Source: Pararobbsia alpina (GTDB lineage: Bacteria > Pseudomonadota > Gammaproteobacteria > Burkholderiales > Burkholderiaceae). Taken from it: a stretch of 64,000 nt of DNA. The notes beneath the pieces are model-generated. The model was not told where the DNA came from. It searched no databases and saw only the letters and a list, made by a program, of their open reading frames with translations. The DNA is taken from NCBI RefSeq assembly GCF_902859895.1, contig NZ_CADIKM010000017.1:38593-102592 (forward strand). The letters are read 5' to 3'. The position numbers were made by a program, and so were the translations under genes. Shown here piece by piece: positions 45,805 through 54,816 of this stretch. Every line of letters begins with the position of its first letter. Within the stretch, counting starts at the first letter, position 1.

Positions 45805-46509
45805 GTCGACTCCTTGTTGGACAACGGTTGGCAATTCGACTACCCGAAGTTCGGCAGCGGCGCGGAACCGGTCGGACCGGCTCGCTTTGCAAGTCGAGAC
45901 AGGTTGTGGTGAATCCAAGCGTTCAAGCGTTCGTGCGGCATCATTCTAGTCTTGTATCCGTGAACCTTCATTGCGAGGACATTTTGCGGACTGCCTTTAT
46001 CTGCGGCGTTTTTCTTCCGTCTCCTTTTCCGCCTTTTCTTGCGCTTGTTCTCGACCCCGCAAACTTGATAGTGGCGATCGGTGTCGCAACAAAACATATC
46101 GTCCCAGGTAAAACGTGCATGCATCCACGGCGTGTGCCGACCCGAGTCGATATTTTTTGCCATTCACGGCCCAAGATGATCGCCGGCTGTCATTCCCCAT
46201 CTACTTTTCATAGTCTGTAACAAGCGCCAAAGCAAATCCGCACGCTTTTGGTGCGAGGAACCTTGTCCGCTGAACGCGGTTGATGGCATCATCGTCGCAG
46301 ACCGGCACTTTGGCCGAATGCCGAATACCGGCCGGCGGCGACGCACACAACGGGCTTTGACATTCCCGTGCGTAAGGCATCTCCGGATGCGCTTCCCGAA
46401 TCGCCCTTGCGCCCGCGCCTGTTGCGCCGCGCCGGACGCGCGATGCTTCCCGCGGTTTGCTACCGCCTCGCGTTCTTACGCTTTCCTTTTCCGAACCAAG
46501 AGAACCCCC
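45805..46509. other. Intergenic region upstream of the hydrolase
   Basis: About 700 bases between divergent genes. It holds pyrimidine-rich stretches near 46005-46050 but no gene, terminator or repeat that I can support. A frame of the downstream hydrolase extends back to 46318 without family similarity. Confidence 0.5.
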
Positions 46510-47211
46510 GTGAATACACAATCGAAGTGGATCGACATCCAAGTCAACGACGGCACATTCGGCGCTTACCTTGCGATGCCGAGTCACAAGACTGGCCCCG
46601 GTATCGTGCTGATCCAGGAGATTTTTGGCGTCAACGACCATATTCGTGAAGTGGCCGACCAGTACGCGGCCGATGGGTATGTCGTGCTCGCTCCTGATCT
46701 CTTCTGGCGCAGCGAACCGCGCGTGAGCCTCAAGTACGAAGGCGACGATATGAAGCGCGCCATCGAACTGATGCAGCAGACCGATCCTTCGCTCGCCGTC
46801 AGCGATATCGGTGCAACCGTGCAGGCACTGCGCGGCCTGATCAAGCCCGCCGACGAGGTCGCCGCAATCGGGTATTGCATGGGCGGCCGACTTGCATACA
46901 AGGCAGCCGCGGCAGGGCTGGTCAATAAGGCCGTTGCCTATTATGGCGGCGGCATTCATACCGAACTCGATCTGGCCGATAAGGTTCAAGTACCGATCCA
47001 GTTTCATTTTGGCGAAGCCGATTCGCATATTCCTTCGTCGGCGGTCGACGCGATCAAGGCCCGTTTTGCGAGCCACAAGAACGCGGAGTTTCATATTTAC
47101 CCGAATGCGGAACATGGTTTCAACTGCTCGCATCGCGGTGCCTACAGCCGCCATGCATCGGCACTCTCGCACGGCCATACGCTGGTCTTCCTCGAAGGCA
47201 ATGACGCTTGA
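46510..47211 (+). CDS. Dienelactone hydrolase family protein
   Basis: The 233-residue alpha/beta hydrolase has the DLH motifs GIVLIQEIFGVNDHIREVAD, the nucleophile elbow IGYCMGGRLAYKA with Cys as nucleophile, and the His motif NAEHGFNC. It starts at GTG 46510 (MNTQSKWIDIQ). Family members open lactone rings, such as dienelactone in chlorocatechol breakdown, but many are general esterases. No aromatic pathway gene is nearby. Confidence 0.9.
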   Translation: MNTQSKWIDIQVNDGTFGAYLAMPSHKTGPGIVLIQEIFGVNDHIREVADQYAADGYVVLAPDLFWRSEPRVSLKYEGDDMKRAIELMQQTDPSLAVSDIGATVQALRGLIKPADEVAAIGYCMGGRLAYKAAAAGLVNKAVAYYGGGIHTELDLADKVQVPIQFHFGEADSHIPSSAVDAIKARFASHKNAEFHIYPNAEHGFNCSHRGAYSRHASALSHGHTLVFLEGNDA

Positions 47212-47282
47212 GAGCGAAAAGGCCAGCTGCACGGGTCGGGAATTAGCCGCTGTCGGCACTCATGCCACGGGAATATACTGAT

Positions 47283-47311
47283 TTGACCCGATCAATGTGG
47301 TTTGCTATAAG
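47283..47311 (+). promoter_or_regulatory. Promoter of the cold-shock gene
   Basis: TTGACC (47283-47288) and TATAAG (47306-47311) are spaced by exactly 17 bases. The transcript would have a leader of about 125 bases before the cold-shock start codon, as in cspA-type genes. Confidence 0.75.
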
Positions 47312-47441
47312 TACGAAAGGTAGATCACTTTGAGTAGAAAGCTGTCTGTATCGCAGTGTTTGCGGGGCAGCGACTTTCTTTCATCAAAGAGTCACGTCCG
47401 TGACGCAGATTGCACCTGTCACCTTGCTATGGAAACAAAAG

Positions 47442-47645
47442 ATGGAAACCGGTACTGTTAAGTGGTTCAACGATGCGAAGGGTTTCGGCTTCATTACGCC
47501 TGACGCAGGCGGTGAAGATCTGTTCGCTCACTTCTCTGAAATCCGTGTGGACGGCTTCAAGTCGCTGCAGGAAAACCAGAAAGTCAGCTTCGAAACGAAG
47601 ATGGGCCCGAAGGGTAAGCAAGCGGCGAATATCAAGCCGGTCTAA
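47442..47645 (+). CDS. Cold-shock protein, CspA family
   Basis: The 67-residue protein has RNP1 and RNP2 motifs KGFGFITPD and DLFAHFSEI after [12 protein letters not shown]. It is a single-stranded nucleic-acid-binding RNA chaperone. An upstream in-frame ATG-less extension is ignored; ATG 47442 gives the standard start. A long 5' leader and a strong terminator flank the gene. Confidence 0.97.
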   Translation: METGTVKWFNDAKGFGFITPDAGGEDLFAHFSEIRVDGFKSLQENQKVSFETKMGPKGKQAANIKPV

Positions 47646-47676
47646 TCCATCGGTTGGTTTGACCAGATTGTGCAGA

Positions 47677-47701
47677 AGCCCGGCATTCGTGCCGGGCTTT
47701 T
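47677..47701 (+). terminator. Rho-independent terminator after the cold-shock gene
   Basis: AGCCCGGCA-TTCG-TGCCGGGCT is a perfect nine-pair stem with a stable TTCG loop, followed by a short T run. It ends only 16 bases before the alkB start codon, so alkB may depend on read-through or on a promoter inside the csp gene. Confidence 0.88.
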
Positions 47702-47717
47702 GTTCTTGGTGTTTCTC

Positions 47718-48308
47718 ATGTTCGATTTGTTCGACGATATTGCACGACCGGACATCGACTGGTATCCCGCCTGGCTGTCGCCCGATGACGCCACGGCGTT
47801 GTTCGAGCGTCTGCTTGCCGAAGTGAACTGGAAGCAGGACTCGATGCGCACGCCAGCCGGCATGGTGCCCTTTCCACGACTGACCGCGTGGCAAGGAGAA
47901 CCCGAGGCCATCTACACCTACTCCGGCGTGCGCAACATACCGGACCCGTGGACACCCGCGGTGGCCCAACTTAGACGCGCGGCCGAGGCGAGCAGTGCCG
48001 CGTCATTCAACAGCGTATTGATCAATCGATACCGCACCGGCGCGGACAGTTTGGGCTGGCATGCCGACAAGGAAGCGGTGCTCGGACGCGAGCCTGTGAT
48101 CGCTTCAATCAGCCTGGGCGCGACACGCGCGTTCCAGTTCAAGCACGTGAAGTCTGGCGTGCTGCATACGCTCAATCTATCGCACGGCAGCCTGCTCGTG
48201 ATGCGCGGGCGCACCCAGATCGACTGGGTTCACCGTGTTCCGAAGGCGCCGAAGGTGGTGGCGGAGCGCATCAACCTGACATTCCGTAGCGTGTCGCCGG
48301 CCGCCTGA
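47718..48308 (+). CDS. alkB: AlkB-type 2-oxoglutarate/Fe(II) dioxygenase
   Basis: The 196-residue protein has the dioxygenase metal triad: His and Asp in GWHADKEAVLG and His in QIDWVHRVPK, plus the 2-oxoglutarate Arg in VAERINLTFR. It resembles AlkB homologues that repair alkylated bases (YSGVRNIPDPWTPAV, SFNSVLINRYR). The start was set at MFDLFDD; the frame reaches further upstream into the terminator. Confidence 0.93.
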   Translation: MFDLFDDIARPDIDWYPAWLSPDDATALFERLLAEVNWKQDSMRTPAGMVPFPRLTAWQGEPEAIYTYSGVRNIPDPWTPAVAQLRRAAEASSAASFNSVLINRYRTGADSLGWHADKEAVLGREPVIASISLGATRAFQFKHVKSGVLHTLNLSHGSLLVMRGRTQIDWVHRVPKAPKVVAERINLTFRSVSPAA

Positions 48309-48394
48309 GCCGGGGCATTCTCGGGAGTGTCCATCGCGGCGCGCATCCTCCCGGCGGCGCATCCTCCTGGCCGGTCGAACCAGCCATGCGGTGC

Positions 48395-48913
48395 TTAGCC
48401 TGCGCGTCCCGTTTCGAACAGGAACCACGCGCGGCGTTCAGCTTCGTCGACCCAGTTTTCGAGCAGGCTCGCCGTCGCGATGTCGCCATGCTCGTCGCAC
48501 AGGCCATGCGTTTCACGTAGGCGGATCACGAGCTGGAGATTGTCGTCGGCGAGTTCGGCCAGCATGTCCGCGGGCGTGACGTATTCGGCATCGTTGTCGA
48601 GCACGCGCTGGAGCTTCGAGATCTGGCCGATCGAACGCAGGGTGGTGCCGCCGATCTTGCGCACGCGTTCGGCGAGCGGGTCGGTCGTCGCGAAGATCTG
48701 ATCACCCTGTTCATCGAGCAGCAGGTGGTAGTCGCGGAAATGTGGGCCGGACATATGCCAATGGAAGTTCTTCGTCTTGAGATAGAGCGCGAAGTAGTCG
48801 GCAAGCAGCAGGTTCAGCGCACCTGTGATGTCTTTCGTCGCGGCTGCCTTGAGGTCGGTCGGCGTGTGCAGCGGCGCGGCGCGGTGGGCGGTGGCAGCGG
48901 TCGGCTTTTTCAT
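48395..48913 (-). CDS. dps: Dps family DNA-protecting ferritin-like protein
   Basis: The 172-residue protein has the Dps ferroxidase motif KNFHWHMSGPHFRDYHLLLD followed by GDQIFATTDPLAERVRKIGG. Dps dodecamers bind DNA and oxidise iron with peroxide, protecting during starvation and oxidative stress. The N-terminal 20 residues are basic (MKKPTAATAHRA). GGAGAC precedes ATG 48913 on the minus strand. Confidence 0.96.
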   Translation of the reverse strand: MKKPTAATAHRAAPLHTPTDLKAAATKDITGALNLLLADYFALYLKTKNFHWHMSGPHFRDYHLLLDEQGDQIFATTDPLAERVRKIGGTTLRSIGQISKLQRVLDNDAEYVTPADMLAELADDNLQLVIRLRETHGLCDEHGDIATASLLENWVDEAERRAWFLFETGRAG

Positions 48914-49425
48914 CAGTGTCTCCGGGAAACCTCGGCTTTCAGGCCGGGGAGGTGAGGAGACGGTTGGGTGTGGCTTCCGTGCTCCGGTTGATGGTTTCAA
49001 AACTATCCATGGCATTCAAGCCTGGGGAGAGATAAGCCATACGATTGTAGGAAACCTGTGGCCATTCGTCAGCCCGCTTTGTTCGCCTGCCGAGGTGGCG
49101 CAGAGCAGCTATGCCCGAAGTCGTGTTCCGAAGCGCGTCGATGCGTCGTCAGTGGGGCGGTTGCTTCGAAACCCGCGCGAGTAGTGGCCTAGTCAATAGC
49201 GAAACCAGAAGGCGTCATGGTGCGACGCGAGAGCGGCTGCATGAGGAAGCGCCGCCAAGTCGACGTGCCCGAATAGCCGGCACTATCGCAATGCGGAAGC
49301 GGTTACGCGTGGTTACAGTCTGCATCATCGAGTTACAAAGATGGCGGGGCCGCACTAGCGCTTTACGTTGACGCGGAAAAATTTCGGGCAAAAGATAGCC
49401 GTTCATTCCTTCTGCGAGCGTAGCC
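48914..49425. other. Intergenic region between dps and the DUF3562 gene
   Basis: About 510 bases between divergent genes with no gene, repeat or structured RNA that I can support. The dps promoter should lie in its first part. Confidence 0.5.
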
Positions 49426-49623
49426 ATGAAAGCCGAAACGAAATCGCAATCGGAAATCATCGCGCGCATCGCCGATGAAACCAAGATGCCGCTCGATATC
49501 GTCACGCACGACTACCTCGAAACATTGAATGACCTCAGCGATGGCGCGCGCGTGCGTGACTATCTGACGCTGTTCGTGGCAAGACGCGTCAAGGCGAAAC
49601 TGCGAGACCGCATGAAGTCGTGA
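49426..49623 (+). CDS. DUF3562 domain-containing small protein
   Basis: The 65-residue protein matches DUF3562 (IIARIADETKMPLDIVTHDY, then GARVRDYLTLFVARRVKAKL). It is a helical protein of unknown function found widely in Burkholderia. Confidence 0.85.
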   Translation: MKAETKSQSEIIARIADETKMPLDIVTHDYLETLNDLSDGARVRDYLTLFVARRVKAKLRDRMKS

Positions 49624-49733
49624 TCGCCCGCATGAAGCGGTGACCCTTGGGGCCACGAAACATTGCGCAGCGCATCGGCTTTTGCCAGCAGGTAGACTCG
49701 AGCCTCGTCCACTTTGCGAGCGATCTCGATACC

Positions 49734-50053
49734 ATGCCAATCCGCCATATTGTGCTGTGCAAATTCCGCCCCGAAATCCCTGCCTCGGCGTGCGAAGAGT
49801 TGATCGACAAGCTGACTGCCCTGGGTCGAGTCGAGGGCATTCGCTTCAGCAACTTCGAGGCAGGCGAGAACGTGTCTCCCGAAGGCCTCGCGCGAGGTCT
49901 GCATTGGGCTTTTCGATGGACTTTGCCAATGCCTCGGACCGTGACGCCTATCTCGTGCATCCCGAACACCAGAAGGTCGGCGCCGCCCTTGTCGCGAGCC
50001 TCGACGGCGGCACGAACGGCCTGTGCGCATTCGATATGACGATTGACGGTTGA
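49734..50053 (+). pseudogene. Dabb (stress-responsive A/B barrel) protein, frameshifted
   Basis: The frame from ATG 49734 gives a clear Dabb N-terminus (MPIRHIVLCKFRPEIPASAC, then GRVEGIRFSNFEAGENVSPE). Near 49901 the match jumps to another frame, which continues LGFSMDFANASDRDAYLVHP and VGAALVASLDGGT and ends at 50053. Joining the two needs one extra base after CTG, which would read RGLTLGFSMDF. It is a one-base deletion: a recent pseudogene or a sequencing error. Confidence 0.8.
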
Positions 50054-50500
50054 TCCGCGATTGAGTTGAAGGTCATCCTGGCGCGTGCGCAAAGCCATCC
50101 CGGCCTTGCGCGCGTGCTTCATGCGTTAAATCCCTTATCCAGCAGAAAACCCATGCCGACGTCGAGACGTCGCCGCCGACGCTCGCGCCTTGGCTTCGCT
50201 GGCATGTAAAGCCTATATGTCGCTGTGCGCTGAACCCTGCCGTTCTAAACTGCAACTAACAGCCAAACAATTCCAGCCGCCCACCAGCAACACCCCATGA
50301 AACCCCCCAGCCTCGCACATACGGCGGCGGCTCTGCAGCAGCCTCTCTGTTTCCCGTCAGCGCTCATTTTTTTGATGCGCGAACGGGCCCGCGGCCCTCT
50401 GGCGTCTCGGGTTCGTGGTATATCATATCTTGCGAAGATGCGTAAAACACGGGATGTGAAACACACATCCCATGCGGTGCTGAATGGTAAAGGACATGAT
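50054..50500. other. Region upstream of the GntR regulator
   Basis: No gene is supported. It contains one copy of the candidate GntR operator at 50416-50425, 75 bases before the regulator start. A frame of the regulator runs back to 50297 but lacks family similarity. Confidence 0.55.
50416..50425. promoter_or_regulatory. Candidate GntR operator, copy 1 (own gene)
   Basis: TGGTATATCA differs by one base from the perfect TGATATATCA found before the two neighbouring transcription units. Position fits autoregulation. Confidence 0.6.
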
Positions 50501-51298
50501 ATGCAGCAGGACAAGCTCGAACATCTGAAACTCAACGATCGCACCTATGCGGCCCTGAAAGGCGGTTTGATTTCTGGCGCGTTCCAGCCGGGCCAGGTGC
50601 TTGTCATTCGCGCTGTCGCGCAACGCTATGGCATCTCGCCGACGCCGGTGCGCGAAGCGCTGCAGCGGCTCGTCGCGGAGCGGCTACTGACGATACAGCC
50701 GAACCGGTCGATCGTGGTGCCCGCGTTGTCGGTTGAAAAATTCTCGGAGTTGTACCGGATCCGCTGCGCGCTCGAAGGCCTTGCGGGCGAACTCGCGACG
50801 GACAAGCTGCGCGCTGCCGATCTGACGAAGCTAGGCAAGACAGTCGATGCGATGGAAAAAACGGTGACACGCCGCGACAGCGCGACGTATCGCGACCTCA
50901 ACGAGAAATTTCATTTCTTGATCTACGCGAAGGCGGATTCGCCGCGCCTGCTCGAGATGATCGAAAACCTCTGGTGTCAGGCCGGCCCGTTTCTGTATGG
51001 CTTGTTCGAGGATCCGGACTATGGTCCGCATGCGAACGACCATCACCGCCAGATCCTCGATGCACTTGAACGACGCGACGCACAAGCGGTGCACGACCGG
51101 CTGGCGGAAGACATCACAGCCGCGGCGCAATCGCTGACTCCGCGTCTGAAGTCGCTCGTGGTTCACGGCCGCGAAGCCGTTGCCGCCGGTGAGACCGTTG
51201 AGGAGGAGGCGGCCGAGGCAGCGTCGGTGGCGCCCCGGCAGGACACCGTCCGTGCCGAAAAACCGGCTGCGGCCTCGCGTCCTCGCCGCAGCCGGTAG
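50501..51298 (+). CDS. GntR-family regulator with FCD domain
   Basis: The 265-residue protein has a winged helix (GQVLVIRAVAQRYGISPTPV-REALQRL) and a C-terminal all-helical FCD ligand domain (FSELYRIRCALEGLAGELAT, LNEKFHFLIYAKADSPRLLE, DHHRQILDALERRDAQAVHD). It ends in a basic, Ala-rich tail of about 45 residues. AAAGGA precedes ATG 50501. The same near-palindrome lies before this gene and before both adjacent operons, so it likely controls all of them. Confidence 0.92.
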   Translation: MQQDKLEHLKLNDRTYAALKGGLISGAFQPGQVLVIRAVAQRYGISPTPVREALQRLVAERLLTIQPNRSIVVPALSVEKFSELYRIRCALEGLAGELATDKLRAADLTKLGKTVDAMEKTVTRRDSATYRDLNEKFHFLIYAKADSPRLLEMIENLWCQAGPFLYGLFEDPDYGPHANDHHRQILDALERRDAQAVHDRLAEDITAAAQSLTPRLKSLVVHGREAVAAGETVEEEAAEAASVAPRQDTVRAEKPAAASRPRRSR

Positions 51299-51308
51299 GG
51301 CCTTCTGC

Positions 51309-52646
51309 TCAGCGCTGTTCTGCGAGCACTTCGTCGAGCACGCCGAGGAATTGGTCGGCATTCTCGCGTGAGAACGGCAGCGGCGGCCTGATCTTCAATA
51401 CATGACCTGATGGGCCCGATGCGCTGATCAGGACCTGCTTCCGGCGCAGCCCGTTGACGATGCGCGAGGCAAGCGCGGGATCGGGTTTCATCGTGCCACG
51501 GTCTTCGACGAGATCCGCTCCGATGAACAATCCCGCACCCCGTACTTCGCCGAGGTTCTCGTGCTGCCGCGCGAGCGCGCGCAAGCCCTCTCTCAGGTAC
51601 TGGCCGACATCCTCCGCATTGGCCATCAACTGCTCGCGCTCAATGACCTCGAGCACCGCGAGCGCTGCCGCACATGAGACGGGGTTGCCGCCAAACGTGT
51701 TGAAGTAGCGCGCACGCCTGGCGAAGTCTTCAAGCACTTCGGGTTTCGCAACGAGCCCTGCGATCGGGATGCCATTGCCCATCGGCTTGCCGAGGATCGC
51801 CATGTCCGGCACGATGCCATGCCGCTCGAAACCCCACATATGACTACCGAGGCGTCCGAAGCCGGGCTGCACCTCGTCCGCGACGAACAAGCCGCCCGCC
51901 CGCCGCACCGCGGCGACGGCGGGCGCGAGAAAGCCGGCCGGATCGGAATAGACGCCATCACTCGAAAATATCGTATCCGTGATCAATGCGGCGACCTGGA
52001 TGCCATGTCGTTGCAGGTCCTGGATCGCCAACTCGACATCTCTCGCGAACGTTGCACCGATATCGTCGACCTCGCTGCCGTCGGCTCGATAGCGCGCCGG
52101 CGCCGGCACCGTGCGCACGTTCACGCCGAGCGGCACGTGTACACCCAGTGACGGCGAGATTTCCGATACCGCGCTCGTGATGCCGTGATAGGCCGTCTCG
52201 GTGACGATAAAACCGGACCCCCCGGTGAAGTTGCGCGCGACGCGCATCGCCAGGTCCGACGTTTCGCTGCCCGTGCAGGTGAACATCACATTCGACAGGG
52301 CGGCCGGGAAGGTCGCCACCAGCTTTTCCGCATACGTGAGTATGAGGTCGTTCAGATAGCGTGTATGGGTGTTCAGCGTCGCGGCCTGTCGGGCAATCGC
52401 GGCGACCACGTGCGGATGACAGTGGCCGACCGACGGCACATTGTTGTAAACGTCGAGATAGGGCGTGCCGTCCGGATCATAGAGCCAGACCCCTTCGCCT
52501 CTGACGAAATGGACGGGATGTTCGTAAAAGAGCTTGTACGAAGGGCCGAGCACGCGCTGCCGGCGCGCGATCATCTCCCGCGTGGGTGCGTCGAGTTCGT
52601 CCAGGCTGTCGGGACTGAAGGCATTGAGCATCAACGGTTTTGACAT
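51309..52646 (-). CDS. Class III PLP-dependent aminotransferase/phospho-lyase
   Basis: The 445-residue protein is a fold-type I PLP enzyme (YLDVYNNVPSVGHCHPHVVA, FTCTGSETSDLAMRVARNFT, FVADEVQPGFGRLG, with the Schiff-base Lys in DMAILGKPMGNGIP). It resembles the branch that includes ethanolamine-phosphate and 5-phosphohydroxylysine phospho-lyases rather than classical GABA aminotransferases. It follows the kinase gene by five bases, which fits a kinase-then-lyase pathway. ATG 52646 follows GGAG. Confidence 0.9.
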   Translation of the reverse strand: MSKPLMLNAFSPDSLDELDAPTREMIARRQRVLGPSYKLFYEHPVHFVRGEGVWLYDPDGTPYLDVYNNVPSVGHCHPHVVAAIARQAATLNTHTRYLNDLILTYAEKLVATFPAALSNVMFTCTGSETSDLAMRVARNFTGGSGFIVTETAYHGITSAVSEISPSLGVHVPLGVNVRTVPAPARYRADGSEVDDIGATFARDVELAIQDLQRHGIQVAALITDTIFSSDGVYSDPAGFLAPAVAAVRRAGGLFVADEVQPGFGRLGSHMWGFERHGIVPDMAILGKPMGNGIPIAGLVAKPEVLEDFARRARYFNTFGGNPVSCAAALAVLEVIEREQLMANAEDVGQYLREGLRALARQHENLGEVRGAGLFIGADLVEDRGTMKPDPALASRIVNGLRRKQVLISASGPSGHVLKIRPPLPFSRENADQFLGVLDEVLAEQR

Positions 52647-52651
52647 GCGAA

Positions 52652-53743
52652 TCACTCCATGTTGCAGGCCCGGCGCAGCTTGGCCTGCGCCTGCTCGCGC
52701 GGTAGCGCATAGAGGCTTTCGAGGCCCGACCAGGCAGCCGGATTGTTCTTGAGGATATAGGCGCTGTTGTGTGGATAGCGGGCGGCCCGCCAGCCTGTGA
52801 TCGCCACGGTGGTCACGAATCGCGCCGTGATCAGGTCGAACAGCAGGTCGACTTCAAGCGGCTCGAGCGGCGTCACGGCATGATACGCGGCGATGAATTC
52901 TGCGGCCGTGTCGAGCGCGTGTTCTCCGGTCGTTACGTGGTACGAGGCGCCGACCGCGACATCGTTGATCAGCGAGGTGTAGACCATATCGCCGAAATCG
53001 AGGATGCCGGCGATGTCGTCATGATGCGCGGCGTCGACGAGCACGTTATAGGCGTTCAGGTCGTTGTGGACCACCTGAGCGCGCAGCCCCGGCAACAGCG
53101 GGCTCGCGTTGGCTTCGAAATTGTCGAGGAAATGGCCGGCGAGCTCGCGCCGCGCGCGGTCGGGAATATGGGGAAGCAGTTCGCGCAGGCGGCCGACGTT
53201 CTTGATATCCCAGGCGAGGTCATGACCTGCCGCGGGGTGGAAGAAACCGCGCAGGGCGAGCCCCAGCCGTGCGAGCAGCGCGCCTAGCGCACGGCGTTGC
53301 GTCGATGTGCGCGCCACGGTATGAAGTGGCGTGCCGGGCAGGAACGACAGGAGCCGCGCGCCGCGCGTGAACGCACCGGTACTCGCATCGTTGAACGGCA
53401 GATTCAGGTGGGACTGTACGTCGAGCGACGCAATCACGCGAGGCACCGGGAGCGTCGCGTCGACACGCGCGATATGCAGCAGCGCTTCAACCTGAAACTC
53501 CGCGATCAGCGGATCTTCAGCCGCGTTGCTGATCTTGAACACGTACTCCTTTCCATCCGAGGCGGCGATCCTGAAGTTGTGATCGCGTTCGCTCGTCAGC
53601 GGCGAAGCGGTTCCCCGGATGCCATAGTGATCGGCGACGATCTGTTCGGCCTCCGCAGGCGGGATGTCGTGCGCGGCCGAGCTCAGGCTCTGGTTCAACG
53701 CTTCATGGCCGGAAGCGCTGAGATCGATCTCCAAACTGCTCAT
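52652..53743 (-). CDS. APH-family small-molecule kinase (hydroxylysine kinase-like)
   Basis: The 363-residue protein has the APH kinase signature HNDLNAYNVL and the metal-binding DFGD in IAGILDFGDMVYT, with an N-terminal lobe (REHDHNFRI-like region SERDHNFRIAASDGKEYVFK). It resembles homoserine and hydroxylysine kinases rather than drug-resistance enzymes. ATG 53743 follows TTGGAG; a longer frame reaches 53812 but would include the operator. It heads the two-gene operon with the PLP enzyme. Confidence 0.85.
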   Translation of the reverse strand: MSSLEIDLSASGHEALNQSLSSAAHDIPPAEAEQIVADHYGIRGTASPLTSERDHNFRIAASDGKEYVFKISNAAEDPLIAEFQVEALLHIARVDATLPVPRVIASLDVQSHLNLPFNDASTGAFTRGARLLSFLPGTPLHTVARTSTQRRALGALLARLGLALRGFFHPAAGHDLAWDIKNVGRLRELLPHIPDRARRELAGHFLDNFEANASPLLPGLRAQVVHNDLNAYNVLVDAAHHDDIAGILDFGDMVYTSLINDVAVGASYHVTTGEHALDTAAEFIAAYHAVTPLEPLEVDLLFDLITARFVTTVAITGWRAARYPHNSAYILKNNPAAWSGLESLYALPREQAQAKLRRACNME

Positions 53744-53785
53744 GCTGGACTCCAAGGGATGTTCCGGATCGTATTTCTTGAGATA

Positions 53786-53795
53786 TGATATATCA
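53786..53795. promoter_or_regulatory. Candidate GntR operator, copy 2 (kinase operon)
   Basis: TGATATATCA lies inside the exact 12-base palindrome ATGATATATCAT (53785-53796), 42 bases before the kinase start on the minus strand. Confidence 0.7.
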
Positions 53796-53964
53796 TGGGC
53801 GAAGCTTAGCACGGCGCTTTTTCACTGAACAGGCTTTCAGCGGGAAAGCAGAAAACCGCATACGAGCTGCCGCGAGAAGACGGTGAATCGAGGCGCCCCG
53901 GGCATCGACGAGGTGTCGACAGGCGTCGAATTCGAGCGATGCGTATTTTTTTTCGTCTCTATTG

Positions 53965-53974
53965 TGATATATCA
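53965..53974. promoter_or_regulatory. Candidate GntR operator, copy 3 (pxpA operon)
   Basis: A second exact TGATATATCA lies 99 bases before the pxpA start. Flanking bases TG and TATTTC resemble those of the other copies. Confidence 0.7.
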
Positions 53975-54073
53975 TATTTCAAGCACAACGAGATGCGGTT
54001 GAGCCGCCGCGGGTAGCGGCCGACGGCGAGATGTAACGGTGATGAACGCGTGGGACTACGTCTGGAGACGTGT

Positions 54074-54799
54074 ATGAACCGCTTGACGATCAACTGTGAC
54101 ATGGGCGAAGCCTTTGGCATTTACAGCCTTGGCCGTGATGAAGACGTGATGCCTTTCGTCACGCATGCCAATATCGCCTGCGGCTTTCATGCCTCGGATC
54201 CCGTCGTGATGTGGCGGACGGTTCGTGCCGCGAAAGAGCATGGCATCGCCGTCGGTTCGCATCCGGGTCTACCCGACCGTGAAGGCTTCGGCCGTCGCGC
54301 GATGCGGATGTCGCGCCAGGAGATCGCCGCCCTCGTGCTGTATCAGACCGGCGCGTTGCGGGCCTTTCTCGACACCGAGGGCATGAAGCTCTCGCATATC
54401 AAACCGCATGGCGCGTTGATGGGCATGGCGATGCAGGAAGCCGCCGTCGCGGAGGGCATCGCCGATGCGGCGCTCGCGATCGGCGTGCCGGTGATTGCCT
54501 GCACCGATAGCGAAATGACACGCGTGTTCGACAGCCGCGGCGTCTCCTATTCGTGTGAGTTCTATGCCGACCTCGACTACGATGACGAAGGGCGCCAGCT
54601 CATCACCATGCACCATGCTGCCGTCGAACCGGACGATGCGGCCGCACGCGTACTGCGCGCGGTGACGCAAGGGCAGGCACGGTCGATCAACGGTCGTGAT
54701 GTGAAGGTCGCGGCGGATTCGATCTGCGTGCACAGCGACACACCGGGCGCGGTCGCGATCGCACGCGCCGTCCATCAGGTCGTGGCTGACCGCCTCTGA
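54074..54799 (+). CDS. pxpA: 5-oxoprolinase subunit A family protein (LamB/YcsF)
   Basis: The 241-residue protein matches PxpA: LTINCDMGEAFGIYSLGRDE, HANIACGFHASDPVVMWRTV, IAVGSHPGLPDREGFGRRAM and SHIKPHGALMG. PxpA works with PxpB and PxpC in ATP-dependent opening of 5-oxoproline to glutamate. Its partners are at the far end of this operon, separated by a chaperonin and an ABC transporter. The substrate could be a related lactam. GGAG precedes ATG 54074. Confidence 0.93.
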   Translation: MNRLTINCDMGEAFGIYSLGRDEDVMPFVTHANIACGFHASDPVVMWRTVRAAKEHGIAVGSHPGLPDREGFGRRAMRMSRQEIAALVLYQTGALRAFLDTEGMKLSHIKPHGALMGMAMQEAAVAEGIADAALAIGVPVIACTDSEMTRVFDSRGVSYSCEFYADLDYDDEGRQLITMHHAAVEPDDAAARVLRAVTQGQARSINGRDVKVAADSICVHSDTPGAVAIARAVHQVVADRL

Positions 54800-54816
54800 C
54801 ACCCGGAGCCGACCCG

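Larger units (their letters stand above)
53744..54073. other. Divergent promoter region with two GntR operator copies
   Basis: The region separates the minus-strand kinase operon from the plus-strand pxpA operon. It contains operator copies at 53786-53795 and 53965-53974, each near one of the two start codons. No gene is seen. Confidence 0.7.

Noticed and set aside
52652..53743. Aminoglycoside resistance phosphotransferase
   Set aside because: The APH fold is shared with metabolic kinases, and the PLP enzyme neighbour and the shared operator favour a catabolic role.
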